Positions 17,733-28,008 of a DNA stretch of 64,000 bases are shown in pieces. Origin of the DNA: DYRB01 sp963802205 (GTDB taxonomy: Bacteria > Pseudomonadota > Gammaproteobacteria > Chromatiales > Chromatiaceae); contig CAWDHW010000019.1 in assembly GCA_963802205.1 (NCBI GenBank), positions 14,823 through 78,822 on the forward strand. The letters run 5' to 3'. Below the pieces are notes generated by a model. It was not told the origin of the DNA, did not search any database, and saw only the letters and a program-made list of their open reading frames with translations. The position numbers were made by a program, and so were the translations under genes. How positions within the stretch are numbered: position 1 is the first letter of the stretch; every line of letters begins with the position of its first letter.

Positions 17733-18939
17733 TCAGACCTCGCCTCGGTTGTAGTCCGGCTGAGCGGTGATCTTGTGGATGCTCAAGTCGGCGCCGAGGT
17801 ACTCGTCCTCCTGGGACAGGCGCAGACCCAGCAGCACTTTGATGACCCCATAGATGGCGAAGCCGCCGCCGAAGGCGATGGCCACGCCGGCGAAGGTCCC
17901 GATGAGTTGGACCCAGAGGTTGACGCCGCCGACGCCGCCCAGGGCCTGGAGCCCGAAGATTCCCGCGGCCACTCCGCCCCAGAGCCCGCACAGCCCGTGC
18001 AGGGGCCAGACGCCCAGCACGTCGTCAATCTTCCAGCGGTTTTGGGTCAGGGTGAAGGCCCACACGAACAGGGCCCCGGCCACGCCCCCAACCACCAGGG
18101 CACCTAAGCGGGTGCATCAGGTCCGAGCCGGCGCAAACGGCCACCAGTCCCGCCAGGGGGCCGTTGTGCAGGAAGCCCGGGTCGTTCTTGCCCACCACCA
18201 GGGCGGCCAGAATCCCGCCGACCATGGCCATGAGGGAGTTGACCGCCACCAGGCCGCTGACCATATCTACCGTCTGGGCGGACATGACGTTGAACCCGAA
18301 CCAGCCCACGGTCAGGGTCCAGGCCCCCAGCGAGAGGAAGGGGATTGACGACGGCGGGTGGGCGGTCATGGCCCCGTCGACACGGTAGCGCCCGTGACGC
18401 GGCCCGAGCAGAAGTACCGCCGAGAGCCCGATCCAGCCGCCCACGGCGTGTACCACCACGGAGCCGGCGAAGTCATGGAACTTGACCCCGAAGGTCCCCT
18501 CCAGCCAGCCCTGGAGACCGAGGTTGCCGTTCCAGGCAATGCCCTCGAAGAAGGGATAAAGCAGGGCGACGATCAGGGCGGAGGCGAGCAACTGCGGGTA
18601 AAACTTGGCCCGCTCGGCGATCCCACCGGAGACGATGGCCGGGATAGCGGCGGCGAAGGTCAGCAGAAAGAAGAACTTGACCAGATCGTAGCCGTTGCGC
18701 TCGGCCAAGGTCCCGGCGGCGGCGAAGAAGTCCACCCCATAGGCGACCGTGTACCCGACGAAGAAGTAGGCGATGGTCGAGATGGCAAAGTCGCTCATGA
18801 TCTTGGCCAGGGCGTTAACCTGATTCTTCGCACGTACTGTTCCAAGTTCAAGGAAGGCGAAGCCGGCGTGCATGGCCAGCACCATGACGGCCCCGATCAG
18901 GATGAAGAGTACGTCGGTACCCTGGTGTAGTTGTTCCAT
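17733..18939 (-). pseudogene. amtB: Ammonium transporter Amt, one frameshift
   Basis: Inner-membrane Amt/Rh channel. The start at 18939 has GAGGTCGCT before ATG. Conserved parts include AMHAGFAFLELGTVRAKNQVN, FAAAIPAIVSGGIAERAKF, DFAGSVVVHAVGGWIGL (pore His region) and GWFGFNVMSA. After CAGSDLMHPL one extra base near 18106 throws the frame off, and it reaches a stop at 18025; LVVGGVAGALFVWAF, DDVLGVWPLHGLCGLWGGVAAG (second pore His) and IDEYL-type tail continue in another frame to 17733. Removing the base gives a normal Amt of about 400 residues. No glnK is adjacent. A sigma-54-like promoter lies just upstream. Confidence 0.88.
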
Positions 18940-18975
18940 AGCGACCTCGTGTTGAGCAAGTGGTCCGCGCGTCTA

Positions 18976-18989
18976 GCAAAGACCATGCC
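18976..18989 (-). promoter_or_regulatory. Sigma-54-like promoter of amtB
   Basis: On the minus strand CGGCATGGTCTTTGCTAG gives GG (18989-18988), ten bases, then GC (18977-18976), with the -12 box TTGCT perfect and the -24 box CGGCAT weaker. Transcription would start near 18964, leaving a 25-nt leader that contains the ribosome-binding site. A candidate NtrC site TGCACC-N5-GGGGCT (10 of 12) lies at 19122-19138 and a lone GGTGCA at 19155-19160, both at enhancer distance. Confidence 0.6.
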
Positions 18990-19417
18990 GTGCGTTGGGC
19001 GAGGGGCAGGGCAACGGGGGTTGTGGGTGGCGGCTGAAGCGATCAAGGCGTTGCGTGGGGGCTCAGTGGCGGCGATGCAGGTGCGGCGCCGCGCATCATC
19101 CCGGGGCGTTCCGGCCCGGGATGCACCAGATTGGGGCTGCCCTGGGCCGATTGGGGTGCAGCCCCTCGCGGCTAGACTGAAGGCTCCCTGGTGCGGGTGG
19201 GCGATCTCCTGATCCTCCCCCGCCGTGTCTCCGCCGTTGCCGGGCGACCCAGCCTCAAAGGGCTGGCCGCTACGCTTGCCAAACAGGGGGGCGGCCACTG
19301 ATGCCCCTGCCCTGACCACGGGCTGGGGTGAGCCGGCGGAATCGGTGTTGAGTGCGGAGCGGCACGGCTCCCGGAGACGCCTTCGGCTGTTGCGGCGCAA
19401 CCTGCGTGGATTCTTAG
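18990..19417. other. Gene-free region upstream of amtB
   Basis: About 430 bp between the amtB promoter and the first MITE copy. It contains the putative NtrC site described with the amtB promoter. The open frames here have no family resemblance and continue into the MITE, so I do not call a gene. Confidence 0.5.
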
Positions 19418-19567
19418 GGAAGCGCTGATTAAAGCGCTTCCCGTGCGGGGCAGGGATGCCCCGCCATTTTCGACGGCTGTAAGCCGTTGAAAATGGAGCG
19501 CCCCGTGAGTCGCGCCTCGCGGGGCGCGAGCTGAGTAAAGCCAAGGATGGCTTTACTCAGCGTCTCC
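19418..19567. mobile_element. 150-bp palindrome-rich MITE, copy 1 (TTAG target duplication)
   Basis: Non-coding element with imperfect terminal inverted repeats GGAAGCGCTGATTAAAGC (19418-19435) and, at the right end, the reverse complement GGAGACGCTGAGTAAAGCC. It is flanked by direct TTAG at 19414-19417 and 19568-19571. Five hairpins lie in a row: GGAAGCGCT/AGCGCTTCC, GCGGGGCA/TGCCCCGC, ATTTTC-ACGGCT/AGCCGT-GAAAAT, GCGCCCCG/CGGGGCGC and GCTGAGTAAAGCC/GGCTTTACTCAGC. A second copy at 42817-42966 has the same length with seven differences. The YTAG duplication and GGAAG ends are what IS5-group transposases use, so mobilisation by an IS5-family element elsewhere is likely. Confidence 0.88.
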
Positions 19568-19683
19568 TTAGTGGTGGCGTGGGAGATCGGCCCGAGAGGA
19601 TGGTTTCATGCCGATGGCCCTGCACTGGGAACTTTCTGCGGATTGGAAAACCGACTCGGGATCGGACAAGCCAAGGCGTCCAA

Positions 19684-19733
19684 GTGTATAGTACACGCCA
19701 ATTTTTCAGCATAAGTGTCTATGATAATAGACA
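19684..19733. promoter_or_regulatory. Two palindromes upstream of mepA
   Basis: GTGTATAGTACAC (19684-19696) and TGTCTATGATAATAGACA (19716-19733) are perfect inverted repeats; the second overlaps a possible -10 element (TATGATAAT). They end 28 nt before the mepA start. Operator function is an inference; no regulator is identified. Confidence 0.45.
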
Positions 19734-19761
19734 GTTGCCAACCATTTCTCTATAAGGCTGC

Positions 19762-20610
19762 ATGATGAATATCCGCCGTTGCTACCCACTCCCTCTGGCT
19801 GCGTTGCTCGTTGCCGTCTATTGGACCCCGGCGGCGCTGGCGAGCCCCTGGGGTCAGATCAAGACCACCAGCGCGGGGCCGACGACCGTCATCGGCGAGG
19901 CATCCAACGGCTGCATCGCTGGGGCCCAGTCTCTCCCCGCCGAGGGTTCGGGATATGTCAGCATCCGCCGCTACCGCAATCGCCACTTCGGGCATCCGGA
20001 CTTGCTGCGGCTGGTTGCCGCGCTGGGGCAGGCCAGGGCCAGGCAGGGCGATCAGTTGGTCATGATCGGCGACCTCAGCCAACCCAGGGGCGGGCTCATG
20101 TCCAGCTCTCACCGCAGTCACCAGAACGGGCTGGATGTGGACGTCTGGTTCAAGCTCGCCCCCTCTGCGGCCGCTGCCAACCGCGACACCGCGGGCCCCG
20201 CCGATCCACCGAGCATGGTCACCGCGGATGGGGAAGACCTGAGCCCCCTGTGGAGCGGCGACCAACGCGGCCTGCTCAAGACCGCTGCCGAGGACCCGCG
20301 GGTGGACCGCATCTTTGTCAACCCGGCCATCAAACGCGGCTTGTGTCGGCGGGAATCTGACAAGGCATGGCTACACAAGGTGCGGCCCTGGTTCGGGCAC
20401 GACGCCCACTTCCATATCCGCATCAAGTGTCCCAAGGACGGTGCCCAGTGCGAGACCCAGGCAGCCATTCCTGCCGGGGATGGCTGCGGCAAGGATCTGG
20501 ACTGGTGGTTCAGCGAGGAGGCGCGCCATCCTAAAAGGGGCGGGAGTGCCAGGGCCGAGCCGGTCATGCCGGCCGCGTGCAAGCCCTTGCTGTCGGTGTC
20601 GGGTAATTGA
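19762..20610 (+). CDS. mepA: Penicillin-insensitive murein endopeptidase MepA
   Basis: 282 residues. The signal peptide (LPLAALLVAVYWTPAALAS) sends it to the periplasm, where this LAS metallopeptidase cleaves DD- and LD-crosslinks of peptidoglycan. Zinc ligands are visible as SSHRSHQNGLDVDVWF (His and Asp) and HDAHFHIRIKCP (His-x-His). Cysteines in NGCIAGAQ, RGLCRRES and GDGCGKDLDWWF are the usual disulfide partners. ATG 19762 and ATG 19765 are adjacent; either may be used. Stand-alone gene between the MITE/palindrome region and a convergent PDZ-protein gene. Complements the peptidoglycan cluster at 32-42 kb functionally. Confidence 0.95.
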   Translation: MMNIRRCYPLPLAALLVAVYWTPAALASPWGQIKTTSAGPTTVIGEASNGCIAGAQSLPAEGSGYVSIRRYRNRHFGHPDLLRLVAALGQARARQGDQLVMIGDLSQPRGGLMSSSHRSHQNGLDVDVWFKLAPSAAAANRDTAGPADPPSMVTADGEDLSPLWSGDQRGLLKTAAEDPRVDRIFVNPAIKRGLCRRESDKAWLHKVRPWFGHDAHFHIRIKCPKDGAQCETQAAIPAGDGCGKDLDWWFSEEARHPKRGGSARAEPVMPAACKPLLSVSGN

Positions 20611-20675
20611 TCCCGTTCCACACCGTGGTGGCCGCCAGTGGCCCCCGCATGCACCCGATGCCCTGGCCCTTCATC

Positions 20676-21575
20676 CTAGCGTGGCTCGGCCCGCGCGCTA
20701 TCGAGCTGAACCCCCAGGGGGCCGCGGCTGAGGTTGAGTTCGAGGACTTCTCCGCCGCGTTGCACCTGGACCCGGACCAGCTCCCCGCGTTCGCCCCCGG
20801 CGGTGGCATCGCGTAAGTCGGCGTACCCAAACAGGGCCTGCCCGGCGTATGACTGGATCAGGTCGCCAGGCTGCAAGCCCGCCAGCTCCGCCACCGAGCC
20901 CGGGACGATGCTGTCCACCCGCACCCGATTGTTCTCGCCCGTCGCGTACAGGTAACGGTCATAGGCCACGTCGCCCAGTTCTTCGCGCAGTGGCACCGCT
21001 CCCGCATCCAGGCGTGCAATCTCCTCCCGATACCGGTCCGTTCCCAGCCAGCCTTCGCGCTGGGCCAAGTCCCGCAGGTCGAGGCGCTCCAGGGATCTCT
21101 GGCCCTGGCGCTGAACCAGAGCGGCGGCGTCTTCCTCGCTCAAGCCTGCCTGGACCAGCGCGTTGCGCTGGCCCTCGCCGGTCGCACCCAGGCGCGTCCA
21201 GGTCGCGCTGTCCGTTGGTCCCGGTGCGGCTGGGACCGCGGCCAGGCGCTGCTCCAGCTCGCCTACTCGCCGCCGCAGTTGGGTCACATCCTCCTGCACC
21301 CGCTGCCAGCCTGTGCTGACCTGTTCCAGGCGTGCACGCAGCAGATCCACGGCCGATTCCACCTCGCCCGGTGCGGGTCCGTTCGGCACCGAGACGGAAA
21401 GGGCCTGGGCGGACATCGGCTCCGGCGCAACGGTCTGCTCAATCGGCCCCGGGGCAGCAGGCTGGGCCGAGGCTGGGACGGGTGCCGCCACGGGGGCCAG
21501 CGCCGCCATGGCCAGGGCCCCACCCAAGGCCCCCAACAAGAAGGCGAAGACGATCCAGGACCAGGTGCGTCGCAT
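20676..21575 (-). CDS. Membrane-anchored coiled-coil protein with C-terminal PDZ domain
   Basis: 299 residues. One N-terminal helix (WIVFAFLLGALGGALAMAAL) anchors the protein, followed by an Ala/Pro-rich linker, a coiled coil (SAVDLLRARLEQVSTGWQRV... LRRRVGELEQRL), a middle helical region and a C-terminal PDZ domain (VRVDSIVPGSVAELAGLQPGDLIQSYAGQ). The PDZ domain without a protease domain suggests an adaptor or peptide-binding role in the periplasm. I recognise no named family. The ATG at 21575 directly precedes the helix. Its divergent neighbour is ftsH, a membrane protease, but nothing in the sequence shows a functional link. Confidence 0.8.
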   Translation of the reverse strand: MRRTWSWIVFAFLLGALGGALAMAALAPVAAPVPASAQPAAPGPIEQTVAPEPMSAQALSVSVPNGPAPGEVESAVDLLRARLEQVSTGWQRVQEDVTQLRRRVGELEQRLAAVPAAPGPTDSATWTRLGATGEGQRNALVQAGLSEEDAAALVQRQGQRSLERLDLRDLAQREGWLGTDRYREEIARLDAGAVPLREELGDVAYDRYLYATGENNRVRVDSIVPGSVAELAGLQPGDLIQSYAGQALFGYADLRDATAGGERGELVRVQVQRGGEVLELNLSRGPLGVQLDSARAEPR

Positions 21576-21861
21576 CTGTTGCTACTCCCCGCTGAGAACG
21601 ACCGCCGATACCGGTGGTCAGAATTGGCTGCCGGGCCGCCACCTGGAGAGACCCGGGACTACATCCGACCGCGCCTTAGTCCGCGCCGCGGGCCCGTCGT
21701 TCCCGATTCCAGATCGGCAACCTTGCAGGACAGAGAAACAAGCCTCGCCGCCCCTTGCGGGCTCTTTTGATTGCCATCGGCCATCCCGATGTTACAGTGC
21801 CTTGAAAGGCGGGCCCCCGCTATGATCTGGGCCCTGCCGGGTACTATCGAGGCAAGACCCC

Positions 21862-23778
<1,917 letters not shown>

Positions 23779-24131
23779 GGGTCTGGAGCGTTACAGGCCC
23801 TGACCCGGATGGGTGGCTTGCCGCGTGGAACCGGGCAGCCTGGTCTTTAGTCCTGTCCGGGGGGAGCGATACCGACCAGATAGAAACAGCATTGGATGGC
23901 CAGGCGACTTCAAGCGCTATTTGCAAAACGGGCATCTGTTGAAATGCGATCCAACTCCCCCTCGTTCCCACGATCCCCTGGGGGCGAGCGGATGGCCTCG
24001 GCGGGGCGGGGGAACCGGGGCTCGGGATTGGGGTACACTTCGTTACCCTTGGGAAGCCCGGCCGGCAGCGAAACGCCCGGCCCCAACTTTGCCCAGGCCC
24101 ACGCTGGAGCGCTCTGGTCCGAACACAGGTC
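23779..24131. other. Gene-free region between ftsH and the Crp/Fnr gene
   Basis: 353 bp. No conserved ORF, no clear terminator with a T-run, and no TTGAT-N4-ATCAA box that I can see. It presumably carries the promoter of the regulator. Confidence 0.5.
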
Positions 24132-24839
24132 ATGGTCAACAACGTCACATTGCGCGAGGCATGGTCCGGGGAAGCGAATTGCCTGGACTGCTCTCTGCGG
24201 ACCTCGGTGCTGTTCTCTGGGCTCGACGAGTCCCACTTCGAACGAATCCACGAGCCCATCGATCAATACGATCTCAAAACCGGTACCACCCTGTACCAGG
24301 CCGGCGACGCGGGGGAGTTCATGTTCACCGTGCGCACCGGGGCTCTCAAGCTGGTGCAGTTCCTGCCGGACGGTGGCCAGCGTATCGTCCGCATCGCCCG
24401 CGCCACCGATGTGCTCGGGTTGGAGGCGCTCCTCGACGACCACTACCAGCACGACGCCGTAGCCCTGCAACCCACGCAGGTCTGTCGGTTTCCTGCGCGC
24501 CTGGTGCGTCGCCTGGGGCAGGACAGCCCCAAACTGCACCGCGAGTTGATGGCCCGCTGGCAGCGCGCCCTGAGCGAGGCGGATGCCTGGCTCACCGAGT
24601 TGTCCACCGGGTCCGCCCGCCAGCGCGTGGCGCGCCTGCTCCTGCGTCTGGTGCGCGACACAGCCAGCAGCGAATGCCAGCTCTTCAGCCGTGAGGACAT
24701 GGGGGCCATGCTTGGCATCACTACCGAGACCACCAGCCGCACCATCGCCGAGTACAAGCGCCAGAGCCTGCTGGTGGAGACCAACCCGAATCTCTTTCTG
24801 CTTGATATCCCGAATCTGCGCCGGATCGCCGACGAGTAG
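24132..24839 (+). CDS. Crp/Fnr-family transcriptional regulator
   Basis: 235 residues. The N-terminal cyclic-nucleotide-like beta-barrel (LKTGTTLYQAGDAGEFMFTVRTGALKLVQFLPDGGQRIV) is followed by the dimer helix and a C-terminal winged helix (LFSREDMGAMLGITTETTSRTIAEYKRQSLL). Near the N-terminus CLDCSL (residues 17 and 20) resembles the start of the FNR cysteine cluster, but the third cysteine of that cluster is missing. A classical [4Fe-4S] oxygen sensor is therefore uncertain. The recognition helix ETTSRTIAEYK has the E--SR core typical of FNR-type half-sites (TTGAT). Target genes are not evident; it stands alone. Confidence 0.87.
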   Translation: MVNNVTLREAWSGEANCLDCSLRTSVLFSGLDESHFERIHEPIDQYDLKTGTTLYQAGDAGEFMFTVRTGALKLVQFLPDGGQRIVRIARATDVLGLEALLDDHYQHDAVALQPTQVCRFPARLVRRLGQDSPKLHRELMARWQRALSEADAWLTELSTGSARQRVARLLLRLVRDTASSECQLFSREDMGAMLGITTETTSRTIAEYKRQSLLVETNPNLFLLDIPNLRRIADE

Positions 24840-25014
24840 GGTCCGCCGGCAGAATCCCCTCGTCCCGGCGGGGAGCGGGGTTGGCGACTTCAGGGATGGA
24901 TGAGGTAGTCCCAGGGGCCGCTCCCTGCGCCCTGGGATACTGGTCATCCCGAGCCAAAAGCCGCGCCGGGAGCTGCGGCCGAGGTGAGGGGAGAGATCAG
25001 CCCCTCGCACCTAC

Positions 25015-26448
25015 TCACCCCTGGAGCTTTGCCTTCAACAACTCATTGACCTGCTGCGGATTGGCCTTGCCCTTGCTGGCCTTCATCACCTGACCCACGA
25101 AGAAGCCGAAGACCTTCTCGTTACCGCCGCGGTATTGCTCCACCTGGGCGGCGTTGGCCTTGATGATCTCGTCCACGATGGCCTCGATGGCCCCGCTATC
25201 CGTGATCTGCCGCAGCCCCTGGGCCTCGATCACCGCATCCGCCTCCAGGCCGCCGTTCCACATGGCCTCGAAGACCTGCTTGGCGATTTTCCCGGACAAG
25301 GTGTTGTCCTGGATGCGCTTGATGAGCCCGGCAAACCGATCCGCTGCCACCGGGCTCGAGCCGATTTCCAGCCCAGCCTTGTTCAGCGTCGCGGACAACT
25401 CGCCGTTGACCCAGTTGGCCGCGAGCTTGGCGTCCCCGCAGGCGCGGGCGACGGTCTCGAAGTAGTCCGCCAGCTCCCGGCTGGCGGTCAGCAGATTGGC
25501 GTCGTACTCCGAGAGCCCGAGTTCCGCGTGGAAGCGATGGCGGCGGGCGTCCGGCAGCTCCGGCATGTCGGCCACCGCGGCGCCGATGAAGTCCTCGTCC
25601 AGCACCACGGGGAGCAGGTCCGGGTCCGGGAAATAGCGGTAGTCGTTGGCCTCCTCTTTGCTGCGCATGGAGCGGGTCTCGTCCCGGTCGGAGTCGTAGA
25701 GCCGGGTCTCCTGGACCACCTTGCCGCCGCCCTCCAGGAGGTCCTGCTGGCGCTCGATCTCGAAGTTCAGCGCCCGCTCCAGGAAGCGGAAGGAATTGAT
25801 GTTCTTGATCTCGGCGCGGGTGCCGAAGGCCGCCTGGCCCTTGGGCCGGAGCGAGATGTTGGCATCCATGCGGAAGGACCCCTCCTGCATGTTGCCGTCG
25901 CTGATGCCGATGTAGCGCACGATCTGGTGGATCTTCTTCGCGTAGGCGACCGCCTCCTTGGGGGAGCGCAGATCCGGCTCGGAGACGATCTCCAGGAGCG
26001 GGGTCCCGGCACGGTTCAGATCAATGCCCGTGGAGCCGTGGAAGTCCTCGTGGAGCGACTTGCCGGCGTCCTCCTCCAGGTGGGCCCGGGTCACGCCGAT
26101 GGTCTTGACCGCACCGTCGTCCAGGACGATCTCCACCTCGCCCTTGCCGACGATGGGCAGTTCGTACTGGCTGATCTGGTAGCCCTTGGGGAGGTCCGGG
26201 TAGAAGTAATTCTTCCGGGCGAAGACCGAGCGCTCCGCGATATGGGCCGAGATCGCCCGGCCGAAGCGCACGGCAAAGACCACCGCCTGGCGGTTGAGCA
26301 CCGGCAGGACCCCGGGCAGCCCCAGGTCAATGGCGCAGGCCTGGGTATTGGGTTCGGCCCCGAAGGCGGTGGGCGCCCCGGAGAAGATCTTGGACTGCGT
26401 AGCAAGCTGGGTGTGAATCTCCAGCCCTATGACGGTTTCCCATTGCAT
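25015..26448 (-). CDS. gatB: Asp/Glu-tRNA amidotransferase subunit B
   Basis: 477 residues, complete. GatB converts mischarged Glu-tRNA(Gln) or Asp-tRNA(Asn) to the correct amide in the GatCAB complex. Landmarks are WETVIGLEIHTQL, TQACAIDLGLPGVLPVLN, FARKNYFYPDLPKGYQISQ (Zn/kinase cradle) and the C-terminal helical YqeY-like tail NPQQVNELLKAKL that binds the tRNA elbow. In most genomes gatC-gatA-gatB are contiguous; here gatB is separated from gatA by about 3.6 kb of unrelated genes on the same strand, so it may depend on a new promoter or on read-through. Confidence 0.97.
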   Translation of the reverse strand: MQWETVIGLEIHTQLATQSKIFSGAPTAFGAEPNTQACAIDLGLPGVLPVLNRQAVVFAVRFGRAISAHIAERSVFARKNYFYPDLPKGYQISQYELPIVGKGEVEIVLDDGAVKTIGVTRAHLEEDAGKSLHEDFHGSTGIDLNRAGTPLLEIVSEPDLRSPKEAVAYAKKIHQIVRYIGISDGNMQEGSFRMDANISLRPKGQAAFGTRAEIKNINSFRFLERALNFEIERQQDLLEGGGKVVQETRLYDSDRDETRSMRSKEEANDYRYFPDPDLLPVVLDEDFIGAAVADMPELPDARRHRFHAELGLSEYDANLLTASRELADYFETVARACGDAKLAANWVNGELSATLNKAGLEIGSSPVAADRFAGLIKRIQDNTLSGKIAKQVFEAMWNGGLEADAVIEAQGLRQITDSGAIEAIVDEIIKANAAQVEQYRGGNEKVFGFFVGQVMKASKGKANPQQVNELLKAKLQG

Positions 26449-26506
26449 GGTGTGTTACCTGGGGGATGAAGAGTGGATTCTGCTGTTGCTTTACCCATCC
26501 TACGAA

Positions 26507-27520
26507 CTATTTGATTGCGACCACCATCGAGTCGGGCCCCACGAGATGTTCCACCCGTGTAGTCGAGAATCCGGCGTCCTTCATCCAGGAAGCACAATCA
26601 CTTCCGGAATAATCGAAGCCGCCGGGTGTTTCAATGAGCATATTCAGACTCATCATCAATCCGAAGGCGTTTTTCGACCGATCGTCATCAATGATGGCTT
26701 CGTAGACAACCAGCGCGCCGCCGACTGGTAAAGCGTCAAATGCCTTCTTGATGAGCATCGTCTTTGTGGGGAGATCCCAGTCGTGCAGGATATGTCCCAT
26801 CAGCACCACATCGGCCTTCGGGATGTCTTGTTTAAAAAAATCGCCCGGCCTGAACGTCAGCCGATCCGTGACACCAGTGGTTGAGGCGTATTCCTCAAAA
26901 ATCGGTGCCACTTCCGGCAGGTCAAACCCGATGCCTTGGAGGTGTGGATTGGTCAGGGCGATCTGCACGGCAAGATCGCCTTGTGCCGTACCGACATCAA
27001 CGAAGGTCCGATAATCCTTCCACGGGAAGTCGCGGGCTATGGCCATGTTGGCGCCATGACTGACACCGGTCATTGCGCCCAGGAACTCCCTTAAACGCGC
27101 GGGGTCAGCGTAAAGCGTTTCGAAAAGTCCGGCAGCACCTGTCTTTGTTTCGTTTTGCGGCAATCCGGTACGCAGCGCCTCTGTAAGGTGACCCCAGAAC
27201 GGATAGAGGCGATGATTGGCCATCTCGAGAATTCCACCCACATAGGATGGTTTCTTTCGGTCGAGAAAGACGTTGGTCTCGGGGGTGTTCGCGTAAACAT
27301 CGCCCTTTCGCTCCAGGAATCCAAGCGCCACCAGGGTGTCGAGAAAGTCGCGAGCCGAGCGAGGGTGTAGTCCCAGTCGTCCACTAAGGGAATCGAATGA
27401 CTCCGGGCTGTGTGCCAGCTCGGTGAAAACGCCCATTTCGACAGCACTCAATAGCGTCTTTGATGCCCAAAACGCCATTCCTGTTTGGAGAATTTTTTCT
27501 GGGCTGAGTGGTTCGTTCAT
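26507..27520 (-). CDS. SAM-dependent O-methyltransferase (acetylserotonin-MT-like)
   Basis: 337 residues in two parts: an N-terminal winged-helix dimerisation domain (MAFWASKTLLSAVEMGVFTEL, RSARDFLDTLVALGFL) and a C-terminal Rossmann methyltransferase (FVDVGTAQGDLAVQIAL for SAM, then VVLMGHILHDWD with the catalytic-base His region, and GGALVVYEAIIDDD). Bacterial members methylate hydroxyls of small metabolites, often carotenoids, polyketides or bacteriochlorophyll precursors; the substrate cannot be told. The ATG is preceded by CAGGAGAAATGT. Base composition is visibly lower in GC than the flanking gat genes, suggesting transfer. It lies in the island between gatA and gatB. Confidence 0.87.
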   Translation of the reverse strand: MNEPLSPEKILQTGMAFWASKTLLSAVEMGVFTELAHSPESFDSLSGRLGLHPRSARDFLDTLVALGFLERKGDVYANTPETNVFLDRKKPSYVGGILEMANHRLYPFWGHLTEALRTGLPQNETKTGAAGLFETLYADPARLREFLGAMTGVSHGANMAIARDFPWKDYRTFVDVGTAQGDLAVQIALTNPHLQGIGFDLPEVAPIFEEYASTTGVTDRLTFRPGDFFKQDIPKADVVLMGHILHDWDLPTKTMLIKKAFDALPVGGALVVYEAIIDDDRSKNAFGLMMSLNMLIETPGGFDYSGSDCASWMKDAGFSTTRVEHLVGPDSMVVAIK

Positions 27521-27614
27521 ACATTTCTCCTGGCGGTTTCAAATTTACAATTGTGTTCAGGGCATGTTGGGAAGCGACGTTTGCAACCGCCCAAAGCTGC
27601 CAAGCGATCGGTTC

Positions 27615-27728
27615 AGCCGACCGCTTGACCATGAATTGGTGCCGACCTCCGGATAAAGGACCCTCGAACCCGAGGCGCCGCAGATTGCCGATCAAGACTC
27701 GCCGGGAAACAGGGCCGAATGGCGGCAT
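27615..27728 (-). pseudogene. hicA: HicA toxin fragment (truncated)
   Basis: Starts with the ATG that overlaps the hicB stop (TGATG). The first 38 codons read MPPFGPVSRRVLIGNLRRLG..SGGRHQFMVKRSA, the start of a HicA mRNA-interferase fold including the catalytic-histidine region GGRHQFM. After that the family sequence (LTIPNPH... and the C-terminal helix) is replaced by unrelated residues. The toxin is therefore cut at about half length, and a substitution or deletion next to the methyltransferase start is likely. It should be inactive. Confidence 0.7.
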
Positions 27729-27943
27729 CAGGCGACTGCCCGAACGCGAATCTCGGCGCCGTCAATGACCGGCAGATCCAGGTTCCGTGACACGCGAAGG
27801 AGCACCCAGTCTTCGACCACCTCTGCCAGTTGATCGCGGCAGGCCTCGAGGGTCGGCGCGTTGGCGAACACACCCCGGCACTCGGGGATCTCGCCATAAT
27901 AGCCCTCGCCTTCGTCGAGGATCTCGTAGCGCGCATGGCGCAT
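27728..27943 (-). CDS. hicB: HicB-like antitoxin
   Basis: 71 residues from ATG 27943 (MRHARYEILDEGEGYYGEIPE). The HicB fold is recognisable: YYGEIPECRGVFANAPTLEACRDQLAEVVEDWVLL, the partial RNase-H-like domain that binds HicA. Relatives begin about ten residues earlier (with a ..LEYVHTAMRHA.. pattern). Here those residues are encoded but no start codon is in frame: an ATG at about 27970 is one base out of phase, so a one-base insertion may have removed the true start. Its partner hicA is truncated. It probably represents a decaying toxin-antitoxin pair of the accessory island. Confidence 0.7.
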   Translation of the reverse strand: MRHARYEILDEGEGYYGEIPECRGVFANAPTLEACRDQLAEVVEDWVLLRVSRNLDLPVIDGAEIRVRAVA

Positions 27944-28008
27944 GGCGGTGTGAACGTATTCAAGCGAACATGATGAGTCCTCATTGATCGCTGTATGCCG
28001 TGCCGCTC

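Noticed and set aside
18897..19544. Minus-strand ORF starting in MITE copy 1 (and its counterpart 42710-42943)
   Set aside because: The shared N-terminal residues are simply the translated MITE; the remainder has no coding character.
24132..24839. Naming the Crp/Fnr regulator fnr
   Set aside because: Only a CxxC near the N-terminus is present; the third cysteine of the FNR cluster is missing.
25135..26469. 444-codon plus-strand ORF opposite gatB
   Set aside because: Antisense of a fully conserved gatB; no family resemblance.
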